Below, piece after piece: positions 17,211-26,518 of a stretch of 64,000 bases of DNA. This DNA comes from Levilactobacillus brevis ATCC 14869 = DSM 20054 (lineage in GTDB: Bacteria > Bacillota > Bacilli > Lactobacillales > Lactobacillaceae). The notes below the pieces were generated by a model, which did no database searches, was not told where the DNA came from, and saw only the letters and a list, made by a program, of their open reading frames with translations. The stretch spans positions 304,239-368,238 of the forward strand of contig NZ_AZCP01000003.1 in the NCBI RefSeq assembly GCF_001433855.1, in the 5' to 3' direction. Numbering within the stretch: the stretch's first letter is position 1; each line of letters begins with the position of its first letter. Both the position numbers and the translations under genes were made by a program.

Positions 17211-18787
17211 TATGCTTGTGGGTCGTTAACCACGCTAAAGTTATCATTAGTCGTGGCGTCAATGATGGGGTGTTCTTGGAGGTAATCGGCAATGATTTCA
17301 CTCATCGCGCCTTGACCTTCTGCCACAATCTTACTGGCGTCAAACATGCTGTAGTGACCGCCGCCAACGGCCCGATATTGATTTAACACAATTCGCAGCG
17401 GCTGGTCGGGTTCCACGGGTCGACCGTGGTAGGTCAGATTCTCGACGCGCTGACCGACTGGCTTAGCGATATTTAGCCGATAATTGACCCCTTCATACAT
17501 GTCATAATTGTATTGACGACGCTTGGGGTGAATAAAGGCCGGATTAACCACGATTTGATGATCCTTAACGCTAAAGTAACGCGCACTGACTTCCATCGCC
17601 GCTTTGAGATCGGCGCCAGTGATGTTTAATAGCGATAGGCCGTTGGGGTAAACGTAATTTGTCATGATATTACGCATCGTGATAGGATTTTCAAAACCGC
17701 GCGCTTCATCGTTGAATAGCGCCGTTGCCGAAATGTCAGCGCCCATCGTAGCCATCTGAACTTTTTGGATAAATTCGATATAGGGTGTTTCCCGCATACG
17801 TGCGGCAAAAGGATCATCAAACGTCATGTCACCTTGAATGTGGCCGAGTGGTTGGTCCAACCAATGACCGACTTCTGTATTGAGATCATCGGCCGCGGCG
17901 ATAACTTTAGGATCAAGAGGGGCGTCTTTAGTGAAGACTAACTCAGAATCATGGTTGATGACCGAGACGTGACCGGCGTCGTCCCGCCGAAGGTCAAGGG
18001 TGATCTTTCCGACGGCCTGCCCGCGAAAGCCTGGCTGTGTGGTAGGGATGTCGAATACGTTTGTTGCTAATTGGCGATGTTGATGGCCAGTCACCAAGGC
18101 GTCAATGCCGGGGATAGCTTCCAAAATATGGTAAGCCTCATTTTCACCCACGTGAATGTCATTAGGTTGACCGGTTGATAAGTCACGCTCAAACCCGCCG
18201 TGGTAACAGACAACGACGATGTCCGCTTGCTTTTTGATGATGGGGACGTACTTCTTGGCAGCAATAAAGGCGGATTCAAATTGTAGGCCACTAATATTAG
18301 TGGCTTTTTCCCATTTATAGACAGCCTGAGTGGTTAATCCCAAGACCCCAATTTTAAGGCCATCTTTTTCGATAATCTTGTAAGGCTGCCCGTATTCGGG
18401 GTCGCCATTTTGATCTAAAATATTGGCACACAGAATTGTCCGCTTCGCATCACGGATAGCGCCTTGTAAGTAGGCTTGGCCGTAGTTGAATTCATGATTT
18501 CCCAGAATACCACAGTCATAATCGATTTGATTATAAATGGACATCAAAGGCTGGGGATCACGTTCGGGTCGGACCCGGGCGACATAGTATGCCAGTGGGG
18601 AGCCTTCCAGAAAGTCACCATTTTCAATGGTGATCACGGGACCTTCGGCTTTAGCGGCGGCTTGTTCACGCGCAATGACAGTGGCAGCCCGAGCAAGGCC
18701 GAACCCCTGATGACTGCCCTTTTTGACATAGTTTGTGGGATAGACGTACCCGTGGGTATCACTTGTTGATAAAATTGTCAGCTTCAT
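17210..18787 (-). CDS. 5'-nucleotidase / 2',3'-cyclic phosphodiesterase family protein
   Basis: 525 residues. The metallophosphoesterase domain shows STSDTHGYVYP, NGDFLEGSP, GILGNHEFNYG, VVVCYHGG and VTGHQHRQL in order, and a C-terminal 5'-nucleotidase domain contains NYVYPNGLSLLNITGADLKAAMEVSARYF. It would release nucleosides from nucleotides or cyclic nucleotides. No signal peptide is visible, so it may act in the cytoplasm, unlike secreted UshA/CpdB proteins. ATG 18787 has GGAGGGTGA about 8 nt upstream; the longer frame to 18835 does not. Confidence 0.88.
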   Translation of the reverse strand: MKLTILSTSDTHGYVYPTNYVKKGSHQGFGLARAATVIAREQAAAKAEGPVITIENGDFLEGSPLAYYVARVRPERDPQPLMSIYNQIDYDCGILGNHEFNYGQAYLQGAIRDAKRTILCANILDQNGDPEYGQPYKIIEKDGLKIGVLGLTTQAVYKWEKATNISGLQFESAFIAAKKYVPIIKKQADIVVVCYHGGFERDLSTGQPNDIHVGENEAYHILEAIPGIDALVTGHQHRQLATNVFDIPTTQPGFRGQAVGKITLDLRRDDAGHVSVINHDSELVFTKDAPLDPKVIAAADDLNTEVGHWLDQPLGHIQGDMTFDDPFAARMRETPYIEFIQKVQMATMGADISATALFNDEARGFENPITMRNIMTNYVYPNGLSLLNITGADLKAAMEVSARYFSVKDHQIVVNPAFIHPKRRQYNYDMYEGVNYRLNIAKPVGQRVENLTYHGRPVEPDQPLRIVLNQYRAVGGGHYSMFDASKIVAEGQGAMSEIIADYLQEHPIIDATTNDNFSVVNDPQA

Positions 18788-18895
18788 TTTAGATGTCACC
18801 CTCCAAGTTAGGACGTCTGGCTGGCCACGGGTCACATAGACCAGTTGCTGACAGACCGTTGGTGAAAGGCCTTGGCTCTTTCACGTGTTAAAGAA

Positions 18896-18924
18896 ATTAT
18901 AAGCTAATTTGCCCTGAGTGTAAA
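18896..18924 (-). promoter_or_regulatory. Promoter of the 5'-nucleotidase gene
   Basis: Minus strand: TTTACA (18924-18919), 17 bp, TATAAT (18901-18896), about 110 nt before the start codon. Confidence 0.65.
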
Positions 18925-19012
18925 TTTAGGGTGGCAAAATTTGTGAAATTCTGAGATTTTTCTCATTTTAAACGAACGGTATCAGGTTTTAGACCGATTA
19001 TTGCCGGACAAC

Positions 19013-19167
19013 AAAAAACGATGACCAGACCTGAATTGTCTACGTCATCGCTTTACGTAAAACGTATCTTACGTTTGGAGTGGATCGGTCTATCGTAATA
19101 GAACCGTCCGAATTTTTACTTGGAGGAGTAAAATTATTAACTTATTCGGTTGTTTGGTCGTAAGTTA
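19013..19167 (-). ncRNA. Candidate structured RNA: five consecutive hairpins ending in a terminator
   Basis: Read on the minus strand: TAACTTA/TAAGTTA (19167-19138); TTTTACT-CCTCCA-AGTAAAA, with CCUCC in the loop; CGG(T)TCTAT-TACG-ATAGACCG; ACGTAA/TTACGT; and CGATGAC...GTCATCG followed by TTTTTT. It lies between the CPA1 antiporter stop and the 5'-nucleotidase promoter. It could be a 3'-UTR-derived or independent small RNA. No known RNA family recognised, and no clear own promoter is seen. Confidence 0.45.
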
Positions 19168-19220
19168 TGGATTCATAATAACAGCAAATTGTGAAGAAAG
19201 TGTGACACTGGTAGCAAAAA

Positions 19221-21299
19221 TTAGTTTTCACCTGCAATTTCTTGCATGTATAACATTTGATCGGTAGAAACCTGTTGGTAAAGTTCCTCAGCTATGGCCG
19301 GTGAAAGCTCCTGAGCACTGCGCTTTTGACGAATATAAGTGTATTCGTGCTGGAAGGCTTGAATAAATAACTCATTTTGCTGATCCGTGGTTTCTTGCGA
19401 CATAAAGCGACGGTGACGCGCATTGTAATAGTTTCGTACTGAATTGACCTCGGCTTGATTCTCAATACTCGAGACATCGGTGAGAAAGGCAATAACGTTA
19501 TTGTAGACGTCCTGTTCAATCTTTAGGAAGCTTTCACGACGTTGCTTGTCAGCTTGTGGGTCACGCTTATGCCGGCCGTGATGAGGCGCGGCTTGCTCTT
19601 GTTGTAGCCGCTGCTGAATCAACTGCTGCTGTTCTGGTGAAACGGGGTGCCGTTGTAAGCGTTGTTGCTGTTGGGCAATGCGCCGCTTGCGCCGGCCGTG
19701 TCGACCAAAACTATGGCTAATCCGGTGGCCCACAAAGCGTAGCCATAAGATTAGATTAGTAAAGGGATTATTGTTGCTCATCCGCGATTTTAGCACTAAC
19801 ATCCGCACGTAACGGTTGGCAAAACCACTGGAAATCACACCATCGTCAGCCAACTTTTGAACGGTTTCCACCTCAATCTGGGTCGCTTGTTGTAACAGCT
19901 CCTGGACTTTACGCCGGTCGGGGCGTTCGGTCATCGCTTGACTATTCAGAATTTCAACGACCTTTTGGGCCTGTTCTGGGTAGTCGGGATTTTCTTGGAC
20001 TAACCGGTCGGTAGCATAGGCAACGAGCGCTTTACGTTCTTGCAACGCTTCAGCTGGGTCAACCGGTAGTTGCTTAGTTGGTAGAATGAATGGTAGTAGT
20101 AGAGTTGGCACCAGTAAACTTAAAATGATAACGACTGCGGCGATAAAAATCATGGAATTCCGTAGAGGAAAGGTACTGCCATGTAGCGTTAAAGGCAGGG
20201 AAAAGGCCATGGCTAACGTGATGGTTCCATGAACGCCTGAAAGCGCGCCAATTAAGGCATTTTCGCGTCGTTCGGTTGGCTTTGAGTGGATCAATGCCCA
20301 ATCGAAGCGAATCCATAGGTAGCGCAAAGCCAGCATGACCACATACAAGATGACGGCAAGTAATACGTAAGTGGGAATTGATTTCGTATGATCCTGTTGA
20401 ATATTTACCCAGACTGTGGGAAGTGACACGCCCAGCAGAACAAAAACAAAGCCATTTAAAATACTGGTGAGAATCCGCCAAGTCGAGCGGGAAACAAGCT
20501 GTAGTTGGGTACTGGAGAGACGCAACTGATTATTGGAAAGGCTGTAGATCAGGCCAGCGGCAACAACAGCAAGGATGCCGGATAATCCGAGGTGTTCTGC
20601 GGCGAGGTAGATCAGAAAAGGAATCAAGACGTCAAATGGGACAATGACGCTGGTGGAGTCCTTACCGGTCCGAACCAGGTATAACCGGGTCCATACGGCG
20701 ACTAGCCCCAAGATGAGACCAATTAATAGCCCACCAAAGAAGACGATCAAGAAATGCTTAATGCCATTGCCCAAAGAAAATTCACCAGTAGTAAAGGCGG
20801 TTAGAGCCAAACTAAAAGCGACTAAGCCAGAAGCGTCATTAAAGAGGGATTCGCGTTCGAGCATTCCCATCACGCGTTCGGGAACCGCCATGTTGGTGGT
20901 AATTGAGGAAACCGCAACGGCGTCCGTTGGGGTCACAATCGCTGCTAAGGCAAAAGCTAACGCTAATGGCATAGTTGCCAGCATAGCATGACTTAGGTAT
21001 CCCATTAAAACAACGGTCAAAATGGCCAGTAGAACAGCCATTGAGAAGACTGAACCTAAGTTTTCTCGAAGCTCCTTAGCGTTGGCGTTGCGGCCGTCAT
21101 AAAACATGAGGGGCGCAATGATCAGGAGCATAAAAACTTCTGGTTCCAGGACAAAGTGGTGATAGAGCGGCACCAAAGACAATAAGGCACCAGCAAAGAT
21201 TTGATAAAAGGCTTGCGGAATGATCGGAAAATAAGGATAAACCGTATTAGCGACAATGGTCGCAAGCACTAAGAGTAGTACAGCGTAAAAGACTGCCAA
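19221..21299 (-). CDS. CPA1 family Na+/H+ antiporter with long cytoplasmic tail
   Basis: About 692 residues. Residues 1-410 hold about 12 membrane segments and the CPA1 signatures PLMFYDGRNANAKEL, AAIVTPTDAVAVSSI and ERESLFNDASGLVAFSLAL (the ND transport site). The last ~270 residues are hydrophilic and rich in Gln, Arg and Lys, probably a cytoplasmic regulatory tail. It exchanges Na+ or other cations for protons. The start is a TTG: GGAGG precedes TTG 21299 by about 8 nt, while the TTG at 21314 overlaps the ribosome site. Confidence 0.88.
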   Translation of the reverse strand: MAVFYAVLLLVLATIVANTVYPYFPIIPQAFYQIFAGALLSLVPLYHHFVLEPEVFMLLIIAPLMFYDGRNANAKELRENLGSVFSMAVLLAILTVVLMGYLSHAMLATMPLALAFALAAIVTPTDAVAVSSITTNMAVPERVMGMLERESLFNDASGLVAFSLALTAFTTGEFSLGNGIKHFLIVFFGGLLIGLILGLVAVWTRLYLVRTGKDSTSVIVPFDVLIPFLIYLAAEHLGLSGILAVVAAGLIYSLSNNQLRLSSTQLQLVSRSTWRILTSILNGFVFVLLGVSLPTVWVNIQQDHTKSIPTYVLLAVILYVVMLALRYLWIRFDWALIHSKPTERRENALIGALSGVHGTITLAMAFSLPLTLHGSTFPLRNSMIFIAAVVIILSLLVPTLLLPFILPTKQLPVDPAEALQERKALVAYATDRLVQENPDYPEQAQKVVEILNSQAMTERPDRRKVQELLQQATQIEVETVQKLADDGVISSGFANRYVRMLVLKSRMSNNNPFTNLILWLRFVGHRISHSFGRHGRRKRRIAQQQQRLQRHPVSPEQQQLIQQRLQQEQAAPHHGRHKRDPQADKQRRESFLKIEQDVYNNVIAFLTDVSSIENQAEVNSVRNYYNARHRRFMSQETTDQQNELFIQAFQHEYTYIRQKRSAQELSPAIAEELYQQVSTDQMLYMQEIAGEN

Positions 21300-21825
21300 C
21301 AAAAATCCCTCCAAGAATTACTAATTGTGGTCTTTATTCTACGCTATCAGCGATATAAAGGGAACGTGAATTCTTGTCAAAATGGGAATGTGCGAGCTCA
21401 TTGTTAATTGGTGGAAATAAGGGGACTAAAATTTGCTAATGAATATTAATTCATAAGGAATAAATTAATATGCAAAACAGCTAAAATGATACGCCTGGTT
21501 GGGTATTTGCCTAATTATGGGGGCATCGAAAAGACTGCTTTCATCAGTTTATCGAGTTTGTGATAACGGAATTGAGTGATATACCAGTCATCATACAAAT
21601 GATGCACAAAGAATGGTCTTTAGGATGAACTAGTTGGGAAATGCAACCAACTCACCCACAAAGTGGGCAGCTTATTTAGAAACTTTCCAAAAAGGGGTTG
21701 ATTATTCATTCAATTGTGATAACATATAAGTTGGTTCTATTGTACGATTTGTGATTAATCGGCAACAGGATCAGTTGAAGTCGTTTGTTATCGTTACTCA
21801 ATCCAACGATAAGGAAGTGCTGAAT
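21300..21825. other. Gene-free 500-bp region upstream of spx
   Basis: AT-rich, no coding frame with a ribosome site. Two short hairpins (GTTGG/CCAAC near 21633 and CCCAC/GTGGG near 21654) precede a possible promoter with TTGATT at 21698. The long leader may carry spx regulation; nothing more can be assigned. Confidence 0.4.
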
Positions 21826-22224
21826 ATGATTAATTTGTACATTGCACCAAGTAGTGCATCCAGTCGGAAAGCGCGGGCCTGGTTAAAGGAGCACGATATT
21901 GCGTTTAAGGAACGGAATATCAAGTCCAAACCATTGAACGCTGCGGAAGTTAAGCAAATTTTGCGGTTAACTGAAAACGGCAGTGAAGATATTATTTCTA
22001 CCCGTTCGAATGTTTTCAAGCAATTACACGTCGACTTGGACAGCTTGTCAGTTAGTCAATTGGTTGATCTAGTTGTGAAGTATCCAGACTTGATCAAACG
22101 CCCCATCATCTTTGATGATAAGCGCTTGGAAGTGGGGTACAACGAAGAAGAGATTCGGCGGTTCTTACCACGTGATGTGCGGACTGCAGAGTTACACCAT
22201 TTAGAATCACAATTAAGCTCATAA
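21826..22224 (+). CDS. spx: Spx family regulator lacking the CXXC redox switch
   Basis: 132 residues, co-linear with B. subtilis Spx: ARAWLKEHDIAFKERNI, KQILRLTENGSEDIISTRSNVFK and KRPIIFDDKRLEVGYNEEEIRRFLPR are all present. Spx binds the RNA polymerase alpha C-terminal domain and directs thiol-stress genes. The normal active site SPSCTSC reads APSSASS here, so Cys10 and Cys13 are both Ser. It should fold and may still bind polymerase, but cannot form the disulfide. ATG 21826 is chosen for AAGGAA 9 nt upstream and homology; the upstream GTG-started frame adds 25 unrelated residues. Confidence 0.88.
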   Translation: MINLYIAPSSASSRKARAWLKEHDIAFKERNIKSKPLNAAEVKQILRLTENGSEDIISTRSNVFKQLHVDLDSLSVSQLVDLVVKYPDLIKRPIIFDDKRLEVGYNEEEIRRFLPRDVRTAELHHLESQLSS

Positions 22225-22230
22225 ATCGAA

Positions 22231-22267
22231 TCGATCAGTTCTCGGGGGAGTGCTGATCGGTTTTTTA
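22231..22267 (+). terminator. Terminator of spx
   Basis: CGATCAG and CTGATCG flank a 14-nt loop and are followed by TTTTTT. Confidence 0.75.
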
Positions 22268-22304
22268 TTGTTTTCAGATTTGTTAGACCACAGAATGATG
22301 TGTG

Positions 22305-22351
22305 AAAGGGCGTAGCTGATCGAAATTAATTCGGTCGGCTACGCCCTTTTT
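22305..22351 (-). terminator. Terminator of the ATP-cone gene
   Basis: AAAGGGCGTAGC pairs with GCTACGCCCTTT; on the minus strand it ends in a T-run just after the stop at 22355. Confidence 0.7.
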
Positions 22352-22354
22352 ACG

Positions 22355-22639
22355 TTAGCGATTGAGTTTTAAGTAAGTTTGAGCCATATGGGCATAGCCC
22401 AATTGCTCCAGTGTTTCGGCAATGGTAGCAACAATGGTGCCCGTTGCAACAACATCGAAGCCAGCCAATTGCGCGACGGTTAGACTCTCTACGCGATGAA
22501 CGACAGTGGGGTCATTCGTTAAGGCGGTGAGTGTCTGGTGAATGCGCCGTGAGTTAAACGGTGTGTGTGCTCCTGCTCGATTCTCCACGGTTAGACCGGT
22601 GGGAGTCATTGTTGCCTGTGATCTACGTAAGACGTCCAT
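22355..22639 (-). CDS. Stand-alone ATP-cone-like small protein
   Basis: 94 residues. TVENRAGAHTPFNSRRIHQTLTALTND resembles the first half of an ATP-cone (V-x-R-x-G-x-x-x-x-F-x-x-x-K/R-I), and the end, IAETLEQLGYAHMAQTYLKLNR, matches its closing helix. ATP-cones sense ATP/dATP in ribonucleotide reductases and NrdR, but here the domain is alone, without catalytic or zinc-finger parts. GGAGGG precedes the ATG by 9 nt. Function unknown; a nucleotide-sensing adaptor is an inference. Confidence 0.6.
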   Translation of the reverse strand: MDVLRRSQATMTPTGLTVENRAGAHTPFNSRRIHQTLTALTNDPTVVHRVESLTVAQLAGFDVVATGTIVATIAETLEQLGYAHMAQTYLKLNR

Positions 22640-22783
22640 CTATCCTTGCCCTCCTAGGTTTGCCAGACCTTAATTGATGCATTATCTTTGTTCGTCAAAA
22701 TCAGCTTATAACTATGGTACGATGAATTTGCGAAAAAAACAACTACATATGGGACAAAAAATAGTTAAATTTCTACATATAGT

Positions 22784-22806
22784 GGCAAAACCACAGAACG
22801 TGGTTC
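22784..22806 (-). terminator. Terminator of panE
   Basis: Minus strand AACCAC-GTTCT-GTGGTT followed by TTG, 14 bp after the panE stop; a weak U-tract. Confidence 0.5.
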
Positions 22807-22819
22807 TCTTACTTTTCTG

Positions 22820-23749
22820 TTAGATTTGTTTCAGTTGTTCTTGGCTGTGAATTAACTGGGTCAACAAGGCGTTGGCAGGTGCGGGGACATGGCGTTGTTG
22901 ACCTAATTTAGCGACATACCCATTGAGAAAATCAATTTCAGTTGGTCGCTGGTTGGCCATATCTTGATGCATTGATGGGTAGTGATTCCCGTTAACTGCC
23001 GCTGGAAATTGGGCTGCAATTAAATCAGTTACGGCAGCTGCACTGAATTGAATCTGTGCGGCGTCGGCGACCGCTTGGAATTCATCGAGGACGGTAGCCG
23101 TTAGGGTTTGCCAATTTTTGAGAGCCCCAAACTCACCAATATTGCAGTCAAACAGGGTGCAGTAGGTATTGAGGACGCTGTTCAGGCCAGCCTTTTTCCA
23201 AATCGCAGCTAAGACATTATCTGCGGCGCTGGCATTTAATCCAGCTGCATTTAAAGTGGTGATTAAGTCAGCCAAATTGGGGAATTGATCGGGAACGACG
23301 GCTTGTAGAGAAATACTCCCCGTTCCAGTGACGGTGATGTGGCCAGGCCCCGTCAAACCAGAAGACCAGACCGTGGTACCCACGACAATTTGGTTCTTGG
23401 GCACGTGACGTTCGATGGTTTCGATATTGCCAATCCCGTTGGCTAAGGTTAAGACGATGGGGTGGTTAGTGAGTACAGGGGCGAGTTGCTGGAGCATCGC
23501 GTCCATCTGCATGGTTTTGGTAAAGAGAATAATGAGATCAAATTGATCGGTCACCGCTTCAGGATGTTGCGCAGTCATGGTGTAGACGTGATCGACACCA
23601 TCGTCCGTAGTAACCGTTAATCCGGCCTGATTAATCTGGTCAACATGGGCGGACCAGTTATCAATCAACGTGACTTGATTACCAGCCTCCTGTAATTTGA
23701 CACCAAATCGGCTACCCATTGCGCCGGCACCTGCAATTGCAATTTTCAT
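22820..23749 (-). CDS. panE: Ketopantoate reductase (2-dehydropantoate 2-reductase)
   Basis: 309 residues. The Rossmann motif is at the N-terminus (MKIAIAGAGAMGSRFGVKLQEAG), ANGIGN is in the NADPH domain, and IWKKAGLNSVLNTYC supplies the catalytic Lys helix, with NGHYPSMHQDM in the C-terminal domain. It reduces 2-dehydropantoate to pantoate for coenzyme A; related proteins reduce other 2-oxo acids, and no pantothenate genes adjoin it, so a general 2-hydroxyacid role is possible. AAGGAG precedes the ATG. Confidence 0.85.
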   Translation of the reverse strand: MKIAIAGAGAMGSRFGVKLQEAGNQVTLIDNWSAHVDQINQAGLTVTTDDGVDHVYTMTAQHPEAVTDQFDLIILFTKTMQMDAMLQQLAPVLTNHPIVLTLANGIGNIETIERHVPKNQIVVGTTVWSSGLTGPGHITVTGTGSISLQAVVPDQFPNLADLITTLNAAGLNASAADNVLAAIWKKAGLNSVLNTYCTLFDCNIGEFGALKNWQTLTATVLDEFQAVADAAQIQFSAAAVTDLIAAQFPAAVNGNHYPSMHQDMANQRPTEIDFLNGYVAKLGQQRHVPAPANALLTQLIHSQEQLKQI

Positions 23750-23910
23750 GTAAACTCACTCCTTAGGTCGTTAGTTAGATTCAGTGTAGCAGGTTTCAGG
23801 GATTTTCGCTGTAATCAAATAAAAATTGACATTACTTATAGACAGGGCTAACATGAAACACAATTATTTGATGAGAAAACAATGAGAAAATAAAAATTGG
23901 AGCGATGCGT

Positions 23911-25881
23911 ATGTCACGAAGCGTCAGTGCACAGGATTTATTTAGATTAAAATCAGTCACCCAACCGACCGTTGCTGCTGGTCAAGTTGTGGTTGTGGAA
24001 AACCGCGTCGATCAGGCTAGTAACAGTTACTTAGCGGATCTAAAGCGCGTTGATCTGCAAGGCCACCAGCAAACACTTGCCACGACCGGCAAGTTGGCTG
24101 TCCAGCCAGTAATTGTGGGGGACCAAGTCTACTATGCTGCCAATGTAGGTGATGCTAAGGCCCAATTGTTCCGAGTTTCTCTAGCTGGTGGGACACCGGA
24201 ACAGTTAACGACCGCTGCTGAAGAAGCGGTGACGACGGTGTTGGCGAGTGCTGACGGTCAGTATGTCTATTTTAAAACCACGGCGACTGCCGAACAGCCT
24301 AAATTACCTAGTCCGCAGGCCTTTCCGCAAACGCGCCACGTTGACCGACTAATCAACAAGGCCGATGGCTATGGTTGGTTACCGCTGAATGTGACCTATC
24401 GCTTGCGGTGCTATCAGCCAGAAACGGGCGCCGTAACGGAATTATTTCAACACGGGTTTGACTTTGATGTGACCTCGGTCAGTGCTGACGGACGCTATGT
24501 CACAGTCTTACATGACGTCCAACCCGATAACGATCGTGACTTTGCGCGGGGCGCCTATTGTTATGATGCGACAACCGGCGAGACCATCGAGTTGACTACC
24601 AGTATTGCCGCTGGACGCTTTGAAGATGCCACGTTATCGCCAGATGGACAACGGGTCGCACTAGTGGGTGATGATGGGACGTTCGGTCGGCATACGGTAG
24701 CTAATGTCTATGTGGTTGACCGGACTGGTAACCAGATGCAAAACCTGACAGCAGACTTAGCGGCTGACCCAGCGCCAGAAATGGCGGCAGACTTCATTCA
24801 GCAACAAGGAAGCAAGCTGGTACGGTGGTTGGATTCTGAGCGCGTTGTCTTCACAGCAGTCTATCACGCCCATAGTCAGCTGTATGTGGGCAATGCAACC
24901 GACGGCATTGAACGTGTGGATAACACGGCGCGGCAGATTGTGGACTTCGATGTGGTTGACGCGCACACGGTGGTCTTGGCGGTATCCTATCAAGATCAAC
25001 CGAGTGTATTGGTGACCCGCGACTTAACACAACAGACGGAACGGGTCTTATATAATCCTAATGCGGCTTATGAAGAAACCCATACGTTTGCTCACCCCCA
25101 ACGATTTGACTTCGAGTCGGCTGATGGGCAGGCGTTAGAGGGTTGGTATTTACCGGCCCAAACCACGGCCCCGAAGCAACCGGTCCTGTTGTACGTTCAT
25201 GGGGGACCACATGGTAACTATGGCGAAACTTTCTTCCATGAATTTCAAGTGCACGCGAGTCGCGGATTTGGCGTGGTATTTTTCAATCCACGAGGGTCAA
25301 CTAGCTATGGGCAAGACTTTGAAAGTGATGTCAATGGTCACTACGGCGAGCATGATTTTTCGGATGTCATGACGGGTCTGGACGTGGCGTTACAGAAGTT
25401 CCCACAGTTAGATGCGGACCGCCAATACATTGCCGGCGGGTCTTACGGTGGCTTTATGACAACGTGGGCGATTGGGCATACCAAGCGCTTTGCGGCGGCG
25501 ATTGCCCAACGACCAGTGACGAACTGGATTAGTCTGTTTGGAACCAGTGATATTGGGTTTTATTTCAATCCAGAAGAGTTGGGAACGGACCTCTTTGCGG
25601 AAGGTGGCGTGGCGTCGTACTGGCGGCAATCGCCATTGGCATACGCCCAGCAGGTCACAACCCCCATTCGGTTATTACACGGCGAGTGGGATATGCGCTG
25701 TCCCATTAGTCAGTCGGAGGAATACTTTACCGCCGTTAAACGCCATGGCGTGGATGCTGACATGATTCGGTATCCCCAAAGTTTTCACGGGGTGTCACGA
25801 AATGGGTTGCCCAATCTGCGACTACAACGTTTAGACGATATGACAGAGTGGTTTACGGCGCACCCAACAGTTAAACACTAA
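23911..25881 (+). CDS. S9 family peptidase (prolyl oligopeptidase / acylaminoacyl-peptidase type)
   Basis: 656 residues. Residues 1-400 form a beta-propeller (repeated VSADGRYVTVL and LSPDGQRVALVGDD blades), and the rest is an alpha/beta hydrolase with the nucleophile motif GGSYGGF (Ser near 511), Asp in GEWDMRCP and His in SFHGVSR. The enzyme cleaves short peptides inside the cell; no signal peptide is present. ATG 23911 is 8 nt after GGAG; ATG 23905 is too close. A terminator follows. Confidence 0.9.
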   Translation: MSRSVSAQDLFRLKSVTQPTVAAGQVVVVENRVDQASNSYLADLKRVDLQGHQQTLATTGKLAVQPVIVGDQVYYAANVGDAKAQLFRVSLAGGTPEQLTTAAEEAVTTVLASADGQYVYFKTTATAEQPKLPSPQAFPQTRHVDRLINKADGYGWLPLNVTYRLRCYQPETGAVTELFQHGFDFDVTSVSADGRYVTVLHDVQPDNDRDFARGAYCYDATTGETIELTTSIAAGRFEDATLSPDGQRVALVGDDGTFGRHTVANVYVVDRTGNQMQNLTADLAADPAPEMAADFIQQQGSKLVRWLDSERVVFTAVYHAHSQLYVGNATDGIERVDNTARQIVDFDVVDAHTVVLAVSYQDQPSVLVTRDLTQQTERVLYNPNAAYEETHTFAHPQRFDFESADGQALEGWYLPAQTTAPKQPVLLYVHGGPHGNYGETFFHEFQVHASRGFGVVFFNPRGSTSYGQDFESDVNGHYGEHDFSDVMTGLDVALQKFPQLDADRQYIAGGSYGGFMTTWAIGHTKRFAAAIAQRPVTNWISLFGTSDIGFYFNPEELGTDLFAEGGVASYWRQSPLAYAQQVTTPIRLLHGEWDMRCPISQSEEYFTAVKRHGVDADMIRYPQSFHGVSRNGLPNLRLQRLDDMTEWFTAHPTVKH

Positions 25882-25899
25882 GTTTACAGTTAGGCTTTG

Positions 25900-25931
25900 A
25901 AAGGTCTGTGGCGAAGGTCACGGCCTTTTTT
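25900..25931 (+). terminator. Terminator of the S9 peptidase gene
   Basis: AAGGTCTGTG pairs with TCACGGCCTT and is followed by TTTTTT. Confidence 0.65.
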
Positions 25932-26155
25932 ATTTTGGTGACTGACCTAACCGGTTATTTAAAATTAGATATTTGTTTCGTGAGTGTATGATGAAAGAAG
26001 ATATGTGATGGCTTGCTGCTGTAGGGCGCGCAACCATTATGGCAACTGTGACGTGCGCAATGAGCACGGGCAAATTGCGAAAAAATAGCAGATCGTTGCT
26101 AGGTTGCTTGAAAGATAACCGGTATACTTGCTGAAAAGTAAGGGAGATGGGACAA

Positions 26156-26518
26156 ATGGAAAATAAGTTTAATACGCAATTAAGCCAGTTACGACGACAA
26201 GCGGGATTATCACAGGAACAGTTAGCTAGTCAGGTATTTGTAACGCGTCAGTCTGTGTCGAAGTGGGAACAAGGGGAAACGACTCCCGACTTAGATACGC
26301 TGATTAGTCTGGCGACGGTATTAGGGGTGAGCCTGGACGAACTAGTCAGTGGTCGCTCAACCGCGACCCATCAGACAGAAACTGAGGCGACATTCGATCA
26401 GCCGGAACCGGCAGGGGCAACCACAGGTCACCCGATGAATTTCTGGGAGTTTTTGGCCAATTACTGGTGGGCATTAGTGGCGCTGGCTGGCGTGATTGGC
26501 GTGTTCTTTGGTCATTAA
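26156..26518 (+). CDS. XRE-type helix-turn-helix regulator with C-terminal membrane segment
   Basis: 120 residues. The helix-turn-helix is clear (LSQLRRQAGLSQEQLASQVFVTRQSVSKWEQGETTPDLDTL), followed by a polar linker and a single hydrophobic C-terminal segment (FLANYWWALVALAGVIGVFFG). Such small membrane-tethered XRE proteins are common in lactobacilli; target unknown. AAGGGAG is 9 nt before ATG 26156 but directly abuts ATG 26147, so the shorter start is used. Confidence 0.82.
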   Translation: MENKFNTQLSQLRRQAGLSQEQLASQVFVTRQSVSKWEQGETTPDLDTLISLATVLGVSLDELVSGRSTATHQTETEATFDQPEPAGATTGHPMNFWEFLANYWWALVALAGVIGVFFGH

